Source: Brugia malayi (taxonomy: Eukaryota; Nematoda; Chromadorea; Rhabditida; Onchocercidae). Taken from it: a stretch of DNA of 64,000 nt. The notes beneath the pieces were generated by a model. It did not search any database and was not told the origin of the DNA. It worked only from the letters and a program-made list of their open reading frames with translations. Shown piece by piece: positions 1 through 12,933 of the stretch. A program made the translations under genes and the position numbers. The stretch is from assembly GCF_000002995.4 (NCBI RefSeq), contig NW_025062475.1, positions 3,944,528-4,008,527 on the forward strand, in the 5' to 3' direction. Position 1 is the stretch's first letter. Each line of letters opens with the position of its first letter.

Positions 1-2526
1 TATTAAATTGAAAAAAAAAATTTTTTTTTTTTTGATATATATATATACATTATAATTTTAATGAAATTTAATAGTTTAACAATTTTGTTAGCAATAAATA
101 GCTCAATTATTAATCAAAAATTAATTAAAAGATCAATTTTTTGTAATCAAAAAATTGGTTTTATTTTTATCAAAGTTAAAATTTATTATTGACCATAAGA
201 TATTATTTTAGGATGTCTAATTATGAGCGAAAATATGATTTAAATTTAAAAAAAAAAAAAGTGAAAGTAATTAGTGTAGTAACAGAGTATTCCAAACATT
301 TAATCTTTTGTCTTAGAACAAATTAAAAAGGCTTTAATCTTAATTATATTACACTTTATTCTCTTACTTTCTTCAATGTCTTTCTTTTTATGATTTTAGT
401 AATTAAACTCTCATTGATTAATGTAAATTTGATTTCAACTCTATCATGAATCATATTTTCTTTACTAAAAATATTCTAAAACTGAAATAGCACACTAACT
501 TGAAGATAATCTAGTAGTAACTGAATATGATTTAATATTAATTTTGCAATAAAACGTAAGTAAACTGCCAATCAATTTTACTTAAATCCTTTAATTGATC
601 TCATTTAGATTATCTAATCAATATTTTATGATTATCTCTATAATTATCCTATACTATTACTTATTAGGCTGCTTATTTCATCTACTATTAGGCTCGTTAC
701 TTACTTAAATTTACTTAACATTCATATGTATTTTATTACTTACACTTATTTTTCTTCACTTTTTTTTTATAAACTAAATAAATTGGTCTATTCTCTATAT
801 CACTAAAAGAATGTAGTCTCGATCATTGTATCACAGCACTTGTCTCATCTCATCTCGATACTTTTTATAATTTTCATTACAATTTCTACTCTCTAACATT
901 CTTCCACTAATTTTACATTTCTAAAATTCTATGGTATGTGAATTTAAGTAATAGAATATGAGGAAAAGAAGAGAAATAGAAAAGAGAAGTAGCAAAAAAA
1001 AAAAAAAAAATGAATTAAATTTTACAAGAGATCAGAATAGTTATTGCATCTTTTATTTTCATCTCAGTATATCACATTGTTTACCCTTTTGTTTACCTTT
1101 TTTTTTTTTTTTTTCGTTTAGGTACTGCTAGTATTTCTGTTAACTAATAGCTAACTCATCTAGCAAACTAGATCCTATATGATTTTTTTTTTTTGTAATC
1201 TATTTTTAAATTGTCATCATTGAGGAAATAGTTGATAGAGATTGTAAATACTTTTATATTTATGTTTAGATAAATTTGTATTTATTTATTACTATTACAA
1301 TTAACGATTCAAATATTTTTAGTGTTTAAATTAGTAATGTTCCATTAGCATTTTAAAGAAGTTTACAATGTTTTTTGTTTTAAAAGTTTACGGTGTGAAT
1401 TTTTTTTTTTTTTTTTTTTTGCAACTATTAATTGTGATTGAGCAGTAGCATTGCTAGAAGAAAAAATTTCAATTTTTTTTTTTTTAATAATCGAAAAGAA
1501 TGAATTATATGTGATAAAGTATTATGTAATTATAAAGTATGAAAATTCGATCAGAAATTATTTATCAGAAACTTTTTCAAAAATTTTCATTTTAATCCAC
1601 ATACTTCAGGGAAATTATTTCATAGCAATCATTTAGATTACTTTTACAAATAATTTATTATTTAACATTATTGCATTACTCTTTGAATGTTGTTTATATT
1701 AATTTATATTGATTAATTTAGAAATGAAAATTTCAGGCAGATTTAGAATACTTGTGTGCTTATCAAGATAATAGCTATGTCATAAAATTAAGTAATAATA
1801 AACTTAATTCGATAATTATTTTACTCACTGAAATTTTTAAATTTTAATTAACCAATACATTTTTCACAATTATTTTTAATTGTTTTATATTTTTTTTCAA
1901 AAAAAAAAAAAAAGTTTTCTAAACGGCTGTTCATTGAGGAAAAAAAAAAACGAAAGGGCAAAAAATTAAAAATTGTTGAAACTGATAGATTGATGAGAAG
2001 TATTGTTAAAGTATTTATTTCTGTTATCTATTATCAGTATATTAGATCAATGTATTAGTTATAAGAGTATTTTAAAAAAGAAAAAAAAAAGTAAATTTAA
2101 TAAAAACAGCTTTTCTTTTCGCGTATGTGTGTGTGACTGAAATTGTTATCAAAATTTTGACAAGTTGAAAATATTTCAATCATTTCTTTTATTTTCTTAT
2201 CATTCATTTCAAATTTTTCTTAAATAGTTGGAAATGAAAAGTTTTTTTAGTGAGAAAAAAAAAAAACTGAGAATTTTATTTTTTAAGAGAACTATAAGAA
2301 ATTTATCAAATATTAAGAATTATTAATTAAATTTATTTATTTAAATGTTTTTCTTATTTGTTTTTTTCTTCAATAGATATTTTTAATTTTTTGTTTATGT
2401 GGTAAAATTAGTGTTGAAAAAATGTTAGCATTTTATATTGATTATTTATAATATATTTATATAATTTAATACAATATATTTTCTTTTTTATTTTATTAAA
2501 ATAGGCTAAAATAGAGTGAAACAATA
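1..2526. other. AT-rich spacer, no gene seen
   Basis: About 2.5 kb of very AT-rich DNA with many A and T homopolymers. The only sizeable open frame (1451-1636, +) is poly-Phe/Ile/Lys and has no family resemblance or splice context, so it is not called. It may contain upstream control sequence of the LIM gene, but no specific motif stands out. Confidence 0.6.
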
Positions 2527-2552
2527 AACAAACAAACAAACAAACAAACAAA
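2527..2552 (+). repeat. (CAAA)n tract in the LIM gene leader
   Basis: About six tandem CAAA/AAAC units run directly into the start codon of the LIM gene at 2553. The tract would form an unstructured A-rich 5' leader. Whether it is transcribed depends on where the spliced leader or cap is added, which the sequence does not settle. Confidence 0.7.
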
Positions 2553-5037
2553 ATGCCATTTAAACCGGTGGAACATCCAAAATGTCCAAAATGCGGTAAA
2601 TCAGTGTATGCTGCAGAGGAAATGAATGCTGGTGGTTACAAATGGCATAAATTTTGTTTCAAATGTGGTTAGTCTGTCTTTTTTTTTTTTTTTCTTAATT
2701 AATTTTTGTTTGATTAACTTTTAATCTTTGTTTTTTTTTTTTTTGTTTTTATTTTTTGGTTAAATAATAAACATGAAATAACAATAATTATGTAACCACA
2801 CAAATGATATAGCATGGCAATTGAAATTAACAACTCATTCCAATTAAATTTTACAGCTGAGAAGCACTTACTATATTTAATTGTGAAATAAAGTTTTTTT
2901 CCAAAAAAAATACATAAATTACGGAAAATATTAAAAATTTTGAGCATTGACGAATTTTCATATATCTTAGCTTAATTCTATTTAAAAAAAAAAAAAAAAA
3001 TAATTAAGAAAAAAGTAGGATTATTTTATTTTTCTAATAAAATCTTTATTTATTCTCTTCTATTCTCCATTCATCTCAAATTGTTAGCAATCTTTAAGCT
3101 AATGAATCAATTTTTTACATCGCATTATTTCTAATGTAATATTATTCGTAAGAATTTGAAAAAGTAAGTAATTTGCTTACTCTGTGAAATTTGACAGAGT
3201 AAAAAATTGGACAAAGTAAATAACTTACTTACTTTGTGTTCGTTTATTTGTTTTTGAACTTTATTTTAGAAAAAAAAAAAAAGTTTTCGTGAATTTGTTG
3301 TTTGTGAATTTGAGGATAAATTGACAAATTGGTAATATCTTTTTAAATATGCTCGAAATATTATTTTTGACTTAACAATAAGTCATGCATCGATGAAAAG
3401 AATTATATTTGTTTAATTTTAACAAATGCTAATACTATTGAAAGAATTATAAAGTATTACTGAAATGTGAAATTAAACATAAAACTATATTATAGCTATT
3501 TTAACAATAAATTTTAACTTTTACTTTTTGAGAATAAATCTAAACCTAATCCTTTTCAAATAATCACAATTAATCAGTTTAATCGTTATCAGAGTTAACA
3601 ACTGTTTACAGCTATGTGTAACAAATTACTTGACTCAACCAATTGTTGTGAGCATCAGGCTGAATTATACTGTAAACAATGTCACAGTCGAAAATATGGT
3701 CCTAAGGGGATCGGTTTTGGAATAGGTGCCGGTGCATTAACTATGGATACCGGAGAGCATTTCGGAAATACGGAAGTGGAAATGACGTTAGTCGTTGGTC
3801 CATTCATTTTTTTGTGAAAAATTTAGTGATAATTATTACTGTCTAATCATTTTAAATTTAATTTTTTTTTTTTTGTTTTAACTTTTTGCATTAATTTTTC
3901 TGTGATATAATTTTTATTATTATTTATTTTTATTGCATTATTAAATGATCATACTAACCAAATTTTCTTTTTTTTCTAAAAAGAATAATATTAAATGTCA
4001 TAAATTTATGCAATAATTTACTTATTTATTAGATACCATATTTATTATTTCAAATGATAACAAAAATTTATCAATTTAATTATTAAAATTAAAAAATTAC
4101 ATTTCAATGTCTTTCCACATTTTTTAACACATACTAAAAATTGTTTTTTCTTCTAACTAACTAAACGGTATGTTATATAACTAATAAATTAATTATAATA
4201 TTTATGAATGAAATTACTTATCCAATTAAATAAGAATATTATGTCTGTGAGATAAAAACTTTAAAAGTTTCTTTTTCATTTTTTTAAAACTAAGAATATA
4301 GCACTAAATTTTATAGCTAAAGAAAGAAAAAATCTTTGCTAATCAATATTTTAAAGTAATTTTTTTTAAATATTATCAAATTTACACCTTTTTAAATTAC
4401 CATTTATAAATTTCTATCAATTTGCATGTTTTCCCGACATTACTATCATTTCTAAACTTTCTTTCTCCCTCTCTCTCTCTCTCTTCTTTCACCTTTCATT
4501 TACAGAACTGTGTAACAAATTGTTGGATTCAACAAATGTAGCACCACATGAAGCTGAACTATACTGTAAACAATGTCACGGTCGAAAGTTTGGCCCAAAA
4601 GGTGTTGGCTTTGGTTTAGGTGCTGGCGCTTTAACAATGGACGATGGTTCAAGATTTGCCAATAAATGAATTTCAAATGGTGATCAGATAGATGTAGCAA
4701 CTATTTTTCATTTTAAAAACATTTCAAAAAACACTTAACTAATAAGTCTAACAAATCTTTTGGCTAAATTTACTAAAGCATCTAATACTTCTGGAATATA
4801 TCAATTCTTCCATACTAAATTTTAACTATATTATATATTAAATTATCATAAATTATCTTAAAATTATTTTACAATTTATTCAACTTTCTCATTTACTAAA
4901 TTTGTTTAAATTTTTGTTATTTTTTTTTTTGGTTAAAATTATATTTTTATTTCATTTTTTTTTTCTATTTTTTTTCCAGGAATCGACCGATGACAGCGGA
5001 AGCATTCACAGCACCAATCAATCCAACTCATAAATAA
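2553..5037 (+). CDS. mlp-1: Muscle LIM protein (CRP/MLP family) with alternative second exons
   Basis: Single-LIM-domain protein of the muscle LIM family, which elsewhere acts as an adaptor at sarcomere attachment sites. Exon 1 is 2553-2667 (residues 1-38 plus one base). It carries C11, C14, H32, C35 and C38 with spacing C-x2-C-x17-H-x2-C-x2-C. The second zinc module comes from either of two paralogous exons. Exon 2a (3612-3786) joins exon 4 (4980-5037) and gives a 115-residue form ending in a conserved [16 protein letters not shown] tail. Exon 2b (4506-4669) carries its own stop and gives a 92-residue form. Both restore C-x2-C-x17-C-x2-C and the Gly-rich [12 protein letters not shown] stretch after it. 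Phases agree (exon 1 ends in phase 1). AATAAA signals lie near 5286 and 5302. Family assignment is firm; the symbol rests on resemblance to the C. elegans gene. Confidence 0.88.
3612..3786 (+). other. mlp-1: Alternative exon 2a of the LIM gene
   Basis: Encodes [14 protein letters not shown] and the remainder of the second zinc module, followed by [14 protein letters not shown]. It begins after ACAG and ends before GTTAGT in phase 2. That phase is completed by the G that opens exon 4 at 4980, so this version gives the longer protein. Confidence 0.85.
4506..4669 (+). other. mlp-1: Alternative terminal exon 2b of the LIM gene
   Basis: Paralogue of exon 2a, encoding [20 protein letters not shown] and [15 protein letters not shown], then a TGA at 4667-4669. 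A long pyrimidine run and TACAG precede it. All zinc ligands are kept, so it looks functional rather than decayed. Splicing it after exon 1 would give a short form without the NRPMT tail. Confidence 0.8.
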
Positions 5038-5584
5038 ATAAGAAATGAGAAAAAATGATTCCAAAAAAAAAAAAAAAAATATTCGTTTGAAATATATTTG
5101 ACATATAATTTCATACAATAAGCTATATGACAATGACCTGTTGACTCTCGTATTTTTCAATTTTTTCTTGATGATTTATTATAAAATTATTTTTTGTTTT
5201 TTTGTTTTTTTTTTTATAAAATTTAATTGCTCTTCAAATGTTGACCTTATCAAAGAGCTATATTTTAATTTTTTCACCATATGATAATAAATCTATGTGT
5301 GAATAAAAATTTTTTTCTGATTATAATCTAAAAAGTTTTACAGCTTTCTTTTTTTTTTTTCTTTACAAATTATTTTGCAATTTTTGTTTTAAATTTTTTT
5401 TATCTTAGTAAGAATTATGTTTTCGGCGGAAAAAAGAAAACAATTCAACAAGAAATTTAGCAAAAATTTTCATTGATGAAACAAAAAAGAAACAACATTT
5501 AGAATTAAAATGAAAAATATTATTGTACTGTAATATTTAGAAAAAGATGAAAATGTTTTTTAATAAAATTCTTTGGTTGCTTCT
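5038..5584. other. Spacer between LIM and first transthyretin-like gene
   Basis: AT-rich 3' flank shared by two convergent genes: the LIM gene from the left and transthyretin-like gene A from the right. It holds AATAAA on the + strand near 5286 and 5302. No coding exon was recognised. Confidence 0.5.
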
Positions 5585-7108
5585 TCACAATTTCCTGCAC
5601 ATTGTTTTTCGGGTATTTTGATGAATGTTCAGACTGATTATACCCATATTGTAAACTTTATTAATTGATGTTGATGGTATGGCGAATCGATCAGTAACAA
5701 TGCATCGCTGCAATTAAAATTCATAAAATATATCGACTTAATTAATTTTAAATATGTTATAAAAAGTGAGTAATGGCTTAATTAAATTAAATCAAACAAA
5801 TTGTATTCAAAAAATTATCAAAAAATAACAAATTAGCAATGATTATAAACTATAGTTAGAAATATTTATCTAATTATTTAAGAATAAATTAATGATAATA
5901 AAATTTACGATTATATAAAAAACAGAAATTTTAACGCTAATCATTGCAAATAAGAATGCAAAAAAAAATTAAATAAAATTACTGAATTTGTTGAAAAAAT
6001 CTAAAAGATTTAATTTTAATAAGTGTAAAATTTTGCCAGAATAATTTTAAATTGAGCAATAATGCGCCATCATCCCTTTTTAGTAATACTTAAATTTGCA
6101 TTAATCATTCATAAATTTCTTTTATCCGTCCATTGTCAATAATAAATTCACATTGCACTCAGTTATTTTGGAAATTTTATTAATAAATAAGTTCTCGTTA
6201 TAACTTAATTTTGAAAGAGAGAAAAAAGAAAACTGGAAAGACAATAATTTAATCATTTCACTGATACTAAAAATTTATCACTACAGTACAACATATTATA
6301 TATAAATATTAAGCAGTAATTGTTATCAGTGATAAGATTTTCTACATCTAAACTATAACATACATTTGTTAAATTATCTCTTTGTTTTATACTTTAGGAA
6401 AATTTTCACTCAAAAAACGACAATTTAAACAAATAAATATTTATTTCTTTTCGCAAAAAGAAGAGAGAGAGAGAGACTATTTTATCTTAATTTAAAAGAT
6501 CAAAAAAAAAATTCTAAAAAAAGATAAAAAACAAAAACAAACCGTATTAACCTTGCCCTGATAACAATGATGTCTGATAATCAAATATGTTTCAATGCTA
6601 CCCCATTCTCTCTCTGTTCCACTAATTTCAAAGAATCCATCATGTTGTGGTTGTGTTGAATTTAATTTATCATCAGATAATGAAATTGAATGCAAAATGA
6701 TACGATCACATATTATCAAATAATAACTTATGAATATCACTAATATTAATAAAATATATCAATTATAATAATTACAAACAAAAGAAAAAAAAAAAAACAT
6801 AATTTTTCACATTGTTTTCTTTTTTTTACGTATGGTAAAATGGCAAGAAAAAATTTCAATTAATGTCTTTTTTTTTTTTTTCCTTTTTTTTAAAGTTATT
6901 TAAAAAAGATATATGAATTTATAATTGAATTAATTTAAAAAAAAAAATTACCAACATCTTTTTCCCAAAGTTCAATATGAACATCTAAGGTATGTACATT
7001 ATTTTCACATCCAATTTCGCCCTGCACCGTAATTTGTTGCTGTTTTCCGAATAACAAAAATCCGTTGATAAGTGATAAGAATAGCATAAATATCATTAAC
7101 ACTTCCAT
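5585..7108 (-). CDS. Transthyretin-like secreted protein A
   Basis: First of five tandem transthyretin-like (TTL) genes, a nematode-expanded family of small secreted beta-sandwich proteins. Exon 1 (6952-7108) encodes a signal peptide (MEVLMIFMLFLSLINGFLLF) and the ITVQGEIGC strand. Exon 2 (6552-about 6739) has DDKLNSTQP, GFFEISG and WGSIETYLIIRHHC. Exon 3 (5585-5707) has RCIVTDRFAIP and KVYNMGIISLNI. Four Cys at the usual family positions suggest two disulphides. Oddity: exon 1 has the expected 157 bases and donor GTAATT, but there is no AG where exon 2 should begin (about 6682). The only usable in-frame AG is at 6740-6741, which adds roughly 19 hydrophobic residues and gives about 155 aa instead of the 134-138 of the siblings. 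The copy may be divergent or mis-spliced. Confidence 0.75.
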
Positions 7109-8763
7109 AAATGCTTATAAAAGTAAAATTTTTCATAAATATAATTTACTTAAATAATTTAAATGATTCTAATGTTTATTATCGAATTTAATTAGCAAAA
7201 ATTAATGGTTATTGAAATTTAAATTAGCCAAAAATGGATATCATTGGTCATCCTTGCTTGTCTCATAACTTTCACATGCATTTCATTTATTCAAGTATTA
7301 CACTTACTGTATCGAATTATTTTCGATTAATTTAAAATACTATAAAAATTTTAAATGAATTTTGTATAAATTATTTTTACTTTTTGATTTGATATCATTT
7401 AATTTTCATTAAAAAATAGTTTAATTTATTTATAATTGCGCCTTTTTTTTTCCTTTTTAATTTCAATGATTGTTTGCAATTATTGAAATTATCATTTTTT
7501 CTTTTCTCTTATAATTATTTAACAATGTCAAAAAAATATATATATATAAAAACCGTCCATTTTTAATTTAATTAACATGCATTGAATAAGTATTAAATAT
7601 TTCAAAGAATAAAAATTGTTCACATTTTCAATTTGAAAAAAAAATTTTTACAATTTTATAATTAATTGCAACTGTTGACATCTGATAATATCTTTTTGTG
7701 TGATAATTTTACTATGATTTCATGAAACATCAAACTTAAAAACTGCTAATTAATATGTATTAAGTAAGAATTAAAAAAATGAAAAATTTTTTACAAACAA
7801 AAATTATTGACTGAAAATAGCGACGAAATTTGCAAAAAAAAAGAGAAAAAGTATTTTAAATAAACTTTCGTTTTTGTTATTGTCTACTAAAGTGGCACAT
7901 GAATTAGCAAATAAAAGCAATTTATCGTCAAAATATCCTTTTCTAATATAAGCAATAATTTTTATGCTTTTTTTGATGACATTTAATTTGATGAAGGAAA
8001 TAATTTCAATTAATAATATAATATTTATGTTATTTTGTTGTTTTTTTTTTGGATAGTTTAAAAATCATCTAGAAATTTTCCCTTTTATTGCCAAAATATT
8101 AATAATAGCTAAGGTAATTTAATTACAAAAAAGAAATTTTTATTTTAATTTTATAAATTGACTTTTTTTTTTGTAAAGCATTTTAATTTCTCACTTTTTT
8201 GTTTTTAATTGAAAATGTTTTCAGCACTATAAATGGTATAAAATTTATCAATACAGATCATATCAACTTAATTGCTTAATTAATTACTTGATTATTGTTT
8301 ATTTGCTTAATTAAATCAGTTTATATCCGAGTTACTATTGCTAGTAACATTGTATTATTCACACTACGAAAATGATTTTCCAATTATTTATGAATATTTT
8401 TAACGTTCAAAAAAAAAAAAAAAAAAAAATCAATTCATTATTTAGATTAAAATCAATTAATTATACTTTTACTTTCATCAAATACAAATCATTTAAATCA
8501 TTTTATATGCTATTTTATACTTTGCAAATTGCAAATTATAGGTAAAGTAATGTAATAATCAAATGATTTAATCTTTTTTTTTTTTCAATTTAATTTCACA
8601 ACTAAAATGATTACAGTACATACATACGACAACGATAAACATTATTGCAAATTACAGGGATGAAAAATTTTCAAATATTCTAAGTGAAGTTTAAATAAGA
8701 AATGATTACTTAATTTCTGTTAAAATTCATCACACCCTTAATTTCGACAAAGATATGTTTCAC
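7109..8763. other. Spacer between TTL genes A and B
   Basis: AT-rich DNA with no coding exon recognised. It carries the upstream region of gene A, which contains several TTATC/GATAA matches (for example near 7690 and 7700), but these are common in DNA of this composition. Confidence 0.5.
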
Positions 8764-9659
8764 TCAATGACAATTTTTCTTGTGATTCATTCGTGCAATA
8801 TTTAAACTAACAATTCCCATTTTATAAATTTTACCAATTTGATCATTTGGAATTGGAAAATCGTCCGTAATGATACAATTCTGTAAAAAGCAAAAAAAAA
8901 AAATAAAATAAAATTCAAATAGATCAAAATAGATTTTTTTATTTTAATTATTGAAATATTTTAGGCAAAAGTAAAATCTTTTTTTTTCTTATTCTTTAAT
9001 CATTTCTATCATATTATTTTGATGGAAAATTTATTTAAATTATTACAATTAAAGTTAAAATAATTAATTAATTAATTGATAATTAAATTATGATTACTCA
9101 TTCTCCAAAAGAATTACCTCAGAAAGTATTCCATCTTCGCAGTTGTGAATAATTCTCAAATATGGCTCAATACTACCAACTTCACATTCCTCACCATAAA
9201 CCGTAAAATATCCTTTGTTATCACTTTTAGTTTTATTCAATGAATCATCTGGGTCAACTGAAATTTTCAAAAATTTTCAAAAAAAAAAAAAAAAAAAAAA
9301 AAAAAAACAAAAATAATTATAGCAAATATAATATTCGCAAAATAAAAAATATGAATTTGAAAAAAAAAAAAGTTTTTTTCATATATTATTATAAAATTAT
9401 TTTTATAATTATAAATTAACAAATTGATAATAAATAGTGTGCAATTTGAAATTAAGAAATTAATTAAAAACTAATTTGTAATCATAATGAATGCAAACTT
9501 ACGTGTATCATGTTCACGTAACTCAACAATTACATTTTTTAATGCTCGTTCACCACAACCTAACTGTCCTGTTACCGTAACATGACTGGTAGTACAGATT
9601 GCATTCAGGAATGATGGTAATCCGGCAAATGATAACAGGAAAATTATAGCATATAGCAT
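8764..9659 (-). CDS. Transthyretin-like secreted protein B
   Basis: Complete three-exon TTL gene of 137 aa. Exon 1 (9503-9659, 157 bases) encodes a signal peptide and VTVTGQLGCGE then VIVELREHDT, ending in phase 1 at GTAAGT. Exon 2 (9118-9257, 140 bases) encodes DPDDSLNKT, GYFTVYGEE and GSIEPYLRIIHNC, ending in phase 0. Exon 3 (8764-8880) encodes NCIITDDFPIPNDQIGK and MGIVSLNI and ends in NCH. The four cysteines match those of the sister genes. All splice sites are canonical. Likely secreted; the ligand of this family is unknown. About 100 bp upstream an ACTGATAA motif (9757-9764) resembles intestinal GATA-factor sites, which is suggestive only. Confidence 0.92.
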
Positions 9660-11823
9660 TTAGTCTATGAAAATCACATTTTTAAACTTTATAGTATACA
9701 TTTTTTTTTTTTTTAAATATTTGATGATATTTGTAAATGAATAGTTATAGTATAAAACTGATAACAAAATGATAAAAAAGTTAAGTGTAAAATGTTGAAT
9801 TAAAATTATAACTCTCGTAAAGTGATATTAAATTAAGTGGAAAACATAATTGAAATTATGTGACACTTTTTGTAATACTATGACAATAATTTCCTAAAAT
9901 TAAATTTAAAAAATTACAGCGAAGAAATTGTCATTTAGTAATTAATTATGACATTTCAACATTAAAAAAAAAAAAAGAAGCTGTAATAATAAAAGTTTTT
10001 GTTTACTTATGCTTACTCACGAAATGTTTACGTTACCAAAAGTACATGCAATGAACAATTTCTAGAAGAAATTCTTAGCTAATATTAAATTTTAAATTAA
10101 AACCAATTAATTTTTTAATATATCAAAAATTTTTGGTAAAATTTTAATGAATATCATTTTACAATAAATAATAAATGATGAAAAATATTTAAAAAATTAA
10201 GTATATTTGATTCTATCAAACATTTCAGTTTCTTTCTAAAACGATTATTGAATTAAACTATGAAAATAAAAAAAAAATTATGCCAATAATTAAAAATTAG
10301 AAATTTTAATAAGAAAGTAATTTCTAAATAAAATAAATTTGTTGCAAAATGTTAAAAATATCCTTAATTAATTATTTAATTAAATCATAATTAAAAAAAA
10401 AAAAAAAACAAATTGAAAAAAAAAAAAAATTTAAACATAGAAATCAATTGGCATCGAATCGTTTCGTAGTGTAAATGAATGAATGAATGGGTAAAATTAT
10501 ATGATGGGTAAAATGTTACCATCAAATAACCTGTTTTAAAAGAGGAAAGAGAGGGAGAGAGAGGGAGAGGCAGAGAGAGAAAAAAAAAAAGGAAGGAAAA
10601 ACAGTAATGTGAATTCCTTACGTGGCGTTTGCATTGATAATTGTTTAGGTCATTTTTTATAATTGTATTGTAATTTCATACATTTTAAGTGTATTTTGTC
10701 AAACAATCATTATTGATTGTTTAATTAGTTTGAGAGAGAGAAAAAAAAAAAAACAATAAATATAATTATTTTCACTAAAAATAATAATACAGAGATTTAT
10801 AATATTATATATTGTTTATCATTGATTAAAATAATACTTTAAAATTAATTTTATTAACTCAAACAATTTTTTTTTTTGTTTGCACTTTTTATTCAAAATT
10901 TGTTGATGAAATTAGAAATTGGAAAAAAAAAAATGAAATAAAATTCTTTAATTTATCTAATCAACTTTAAATGTAATACTTATGAAAAAGAAAATATAAA
11001 TTGAATTTTTGGTAAAAACATACTTTGAGATTACTCGAATAAATGAATTTAATACCGATAATTCTAAAGCTATTTCTTGAAAGTTTAACTAATTAATTAA
11101 CATAAAGTTTTAAATTATAGCAAATAATACTTTTTCTTTATTTCTGTGCTGAAAAATTATTTGAAAAGAATTATTGTTTTTTTTTTTGCTTGTATATTAC
11201 TATTCGAAATTTGTAATAATAGAACAAGAATTAACTAAATAATTAAAGCTATTAAGATATGATTTTAAATTATTAAAAGTAATATTTTTGTTTTAGTGTT
11301 GAAAAATTAATTCGAAAAAAAATTTTTTTTCTTATTTACATATTATTATTAAAAATTTGATAACAAAATAGGAACTAATTAACTAATCAATAGCTAATTA
11401 ATCAAGTAGGTAGAAATACTAACATATAATTTTAAATTATCGAGTTTAAATTTAATATTTTTTGTTTCTGTGTTGGAAAATTATTTGAAAAGAATTTCTT
11501 TTTCTTTCTTTTCTTTCTTTTCTTTGCATATTAATCACTAAAAATTTGTAATAATAGCAAAACAGGATGATAGTGATTGATGTTTTAAATGTTGAATTCA
11601 ATCAATAAATATTAATTTTTTTATTTTATTATTTCCAAATTACATTAGCATTAAACAGAGTAATAATAATAGTAATAAAAAGTAATAGTAATAATAATAA
11701 TAATAAAGTAATAATAAAAAGTAATAATAATAATAGTTATAGCAAATATATATTAATGACTACAAATATCACATGCGAGAAAAGAAAAAATGAAAAGAAT
11801 TTTCATTTTTAATTTCATCCAAT
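9660..11823. other. Spacer between TTL genes B and C
   Basis: AT-rich, with a GA-rich run at 10541-10590, a (TTTC)n stretch at 11501-11524 and an AATAAT/AGTAAT-rich patch at 11660-11740. No coding exon recognised. Confidence 0.5.
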
Positions 11824-12933
11824 TCAAACGCAATTCTTTTGTCGTCTCTTTACAATATTTAAGCTTACAATGCCCATATTGTAAGTGTCACCAACATATT
11901 TTCGTGGTATTTCATATCGATCTTTTATTGAACATTTCTGTGTGAAAAAAAAAAAATGAGAGAAAAATAGGAATGAAAATATTAAATTTAATTTTTAGCT
12001 AAATTAAAACGAAATTTTGATATAAAAAAGACTATTTTTTACATTATTTCTATTAAATTCAAAAAAAAAAAAAAACCTATTTATTATTAGTAAAATTTGC
12101 AATTAATACTTTCTACATTTTATACTGTAACTAATAAAAGTTTCATTTTCTTTCATTCTTATTTCCATTTTACTATCTGTATAAACTATTAACTAATAAT
12201 TAATGTTATCAATTTTTAATAATAATTTGTAATAATGTCATTTCATTAAAAAAAAAAAAGAAAAAAAATAATATTTGTATCAATTAAAAATGATTTTAAC
12301 AAAAAAAAAAGCGAAAAAAAATTTTATAGTTCAATAAAATTGAAACTTGAAAGATAAAGTATAAGAGTATAAATGTGTTTTACAGGTAATATCACTTTTT
12401 GTTAGTTAAAAAAAAAAAAAAAAAACTAAATTTACCGGATTAATGACACCATTATCACAGCTGTGTATAATTATTAGATACGGTTCAATATTATTCACTT
12501 CATTTTCCTGTCCAAATATTCGGAAACGTCCGTGATTATCCGTTTTTGTCGTATTTAGCAAATCATCCGGATCCACTAGAAATTAAAATTACAATTTTAT
12601 ATCATCATTTCAATCATAAATTATTATACAATTTGTTATTATAATAATTATGCAGAAAAAAAAAGATAACTAATAATAATTTAAGTGAAATATAAATAAT
12701 TCAATGAAAAATGAAAGGATGGAATTTTATTAAATATCTGATTAAAATAAATAAATTATAATTAAACATGAAAGTGACTAACAGGTGTCACGTTCCCATA
12801 GTTGTATTTCAATATCTTTTTGTGACCGATCACTGCATGCCACCTGTCCGGTGACAGTTATATTTTTCATACTTCCTGCAGCAAATGTTGAAACTACCGC
12901 AACACTCAACAATATTACACAATTAATAAGCAT
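11824..12933 (-). CDS. Transthyretin-like secreted protein C
   Basis: Complete three-exon TTL gene of 134 aa. Exon 1 (12783-12933) gives a signal peptide ending near TFAAG, then ITVTGQVAC and IEIQLWERDT, and ends in phase 1 at GTTAGT. Exon 2 (12436-12575, 140 bases) gives LDPDDLLNTTKTDNHGRF, FGQENEV and NIEPYLIIIHSC. Exon 3 (11824-11937) gives KCSIKDRYEIPRKYVGD and MGIVSLNI, ending in NCV. Canonical splice sites, intron phases 1 and 0 as in gene B, and conserved cysteines make it look functional. Confidence 0.92.

Noticed and set aside
1451..1636. 61-codon open frame near the left edge
   Set aside because: Low-complexity Ile/Phe/Lys content from AT-rich DNA, with no splice or homology support.
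4506..4669. LIM exon 2b as a decayed pseudo-exon
   Set aside because: All zinc ligands, splice acceptor and phase are preserved and its substitutions are conservative, so functional use is more likely.
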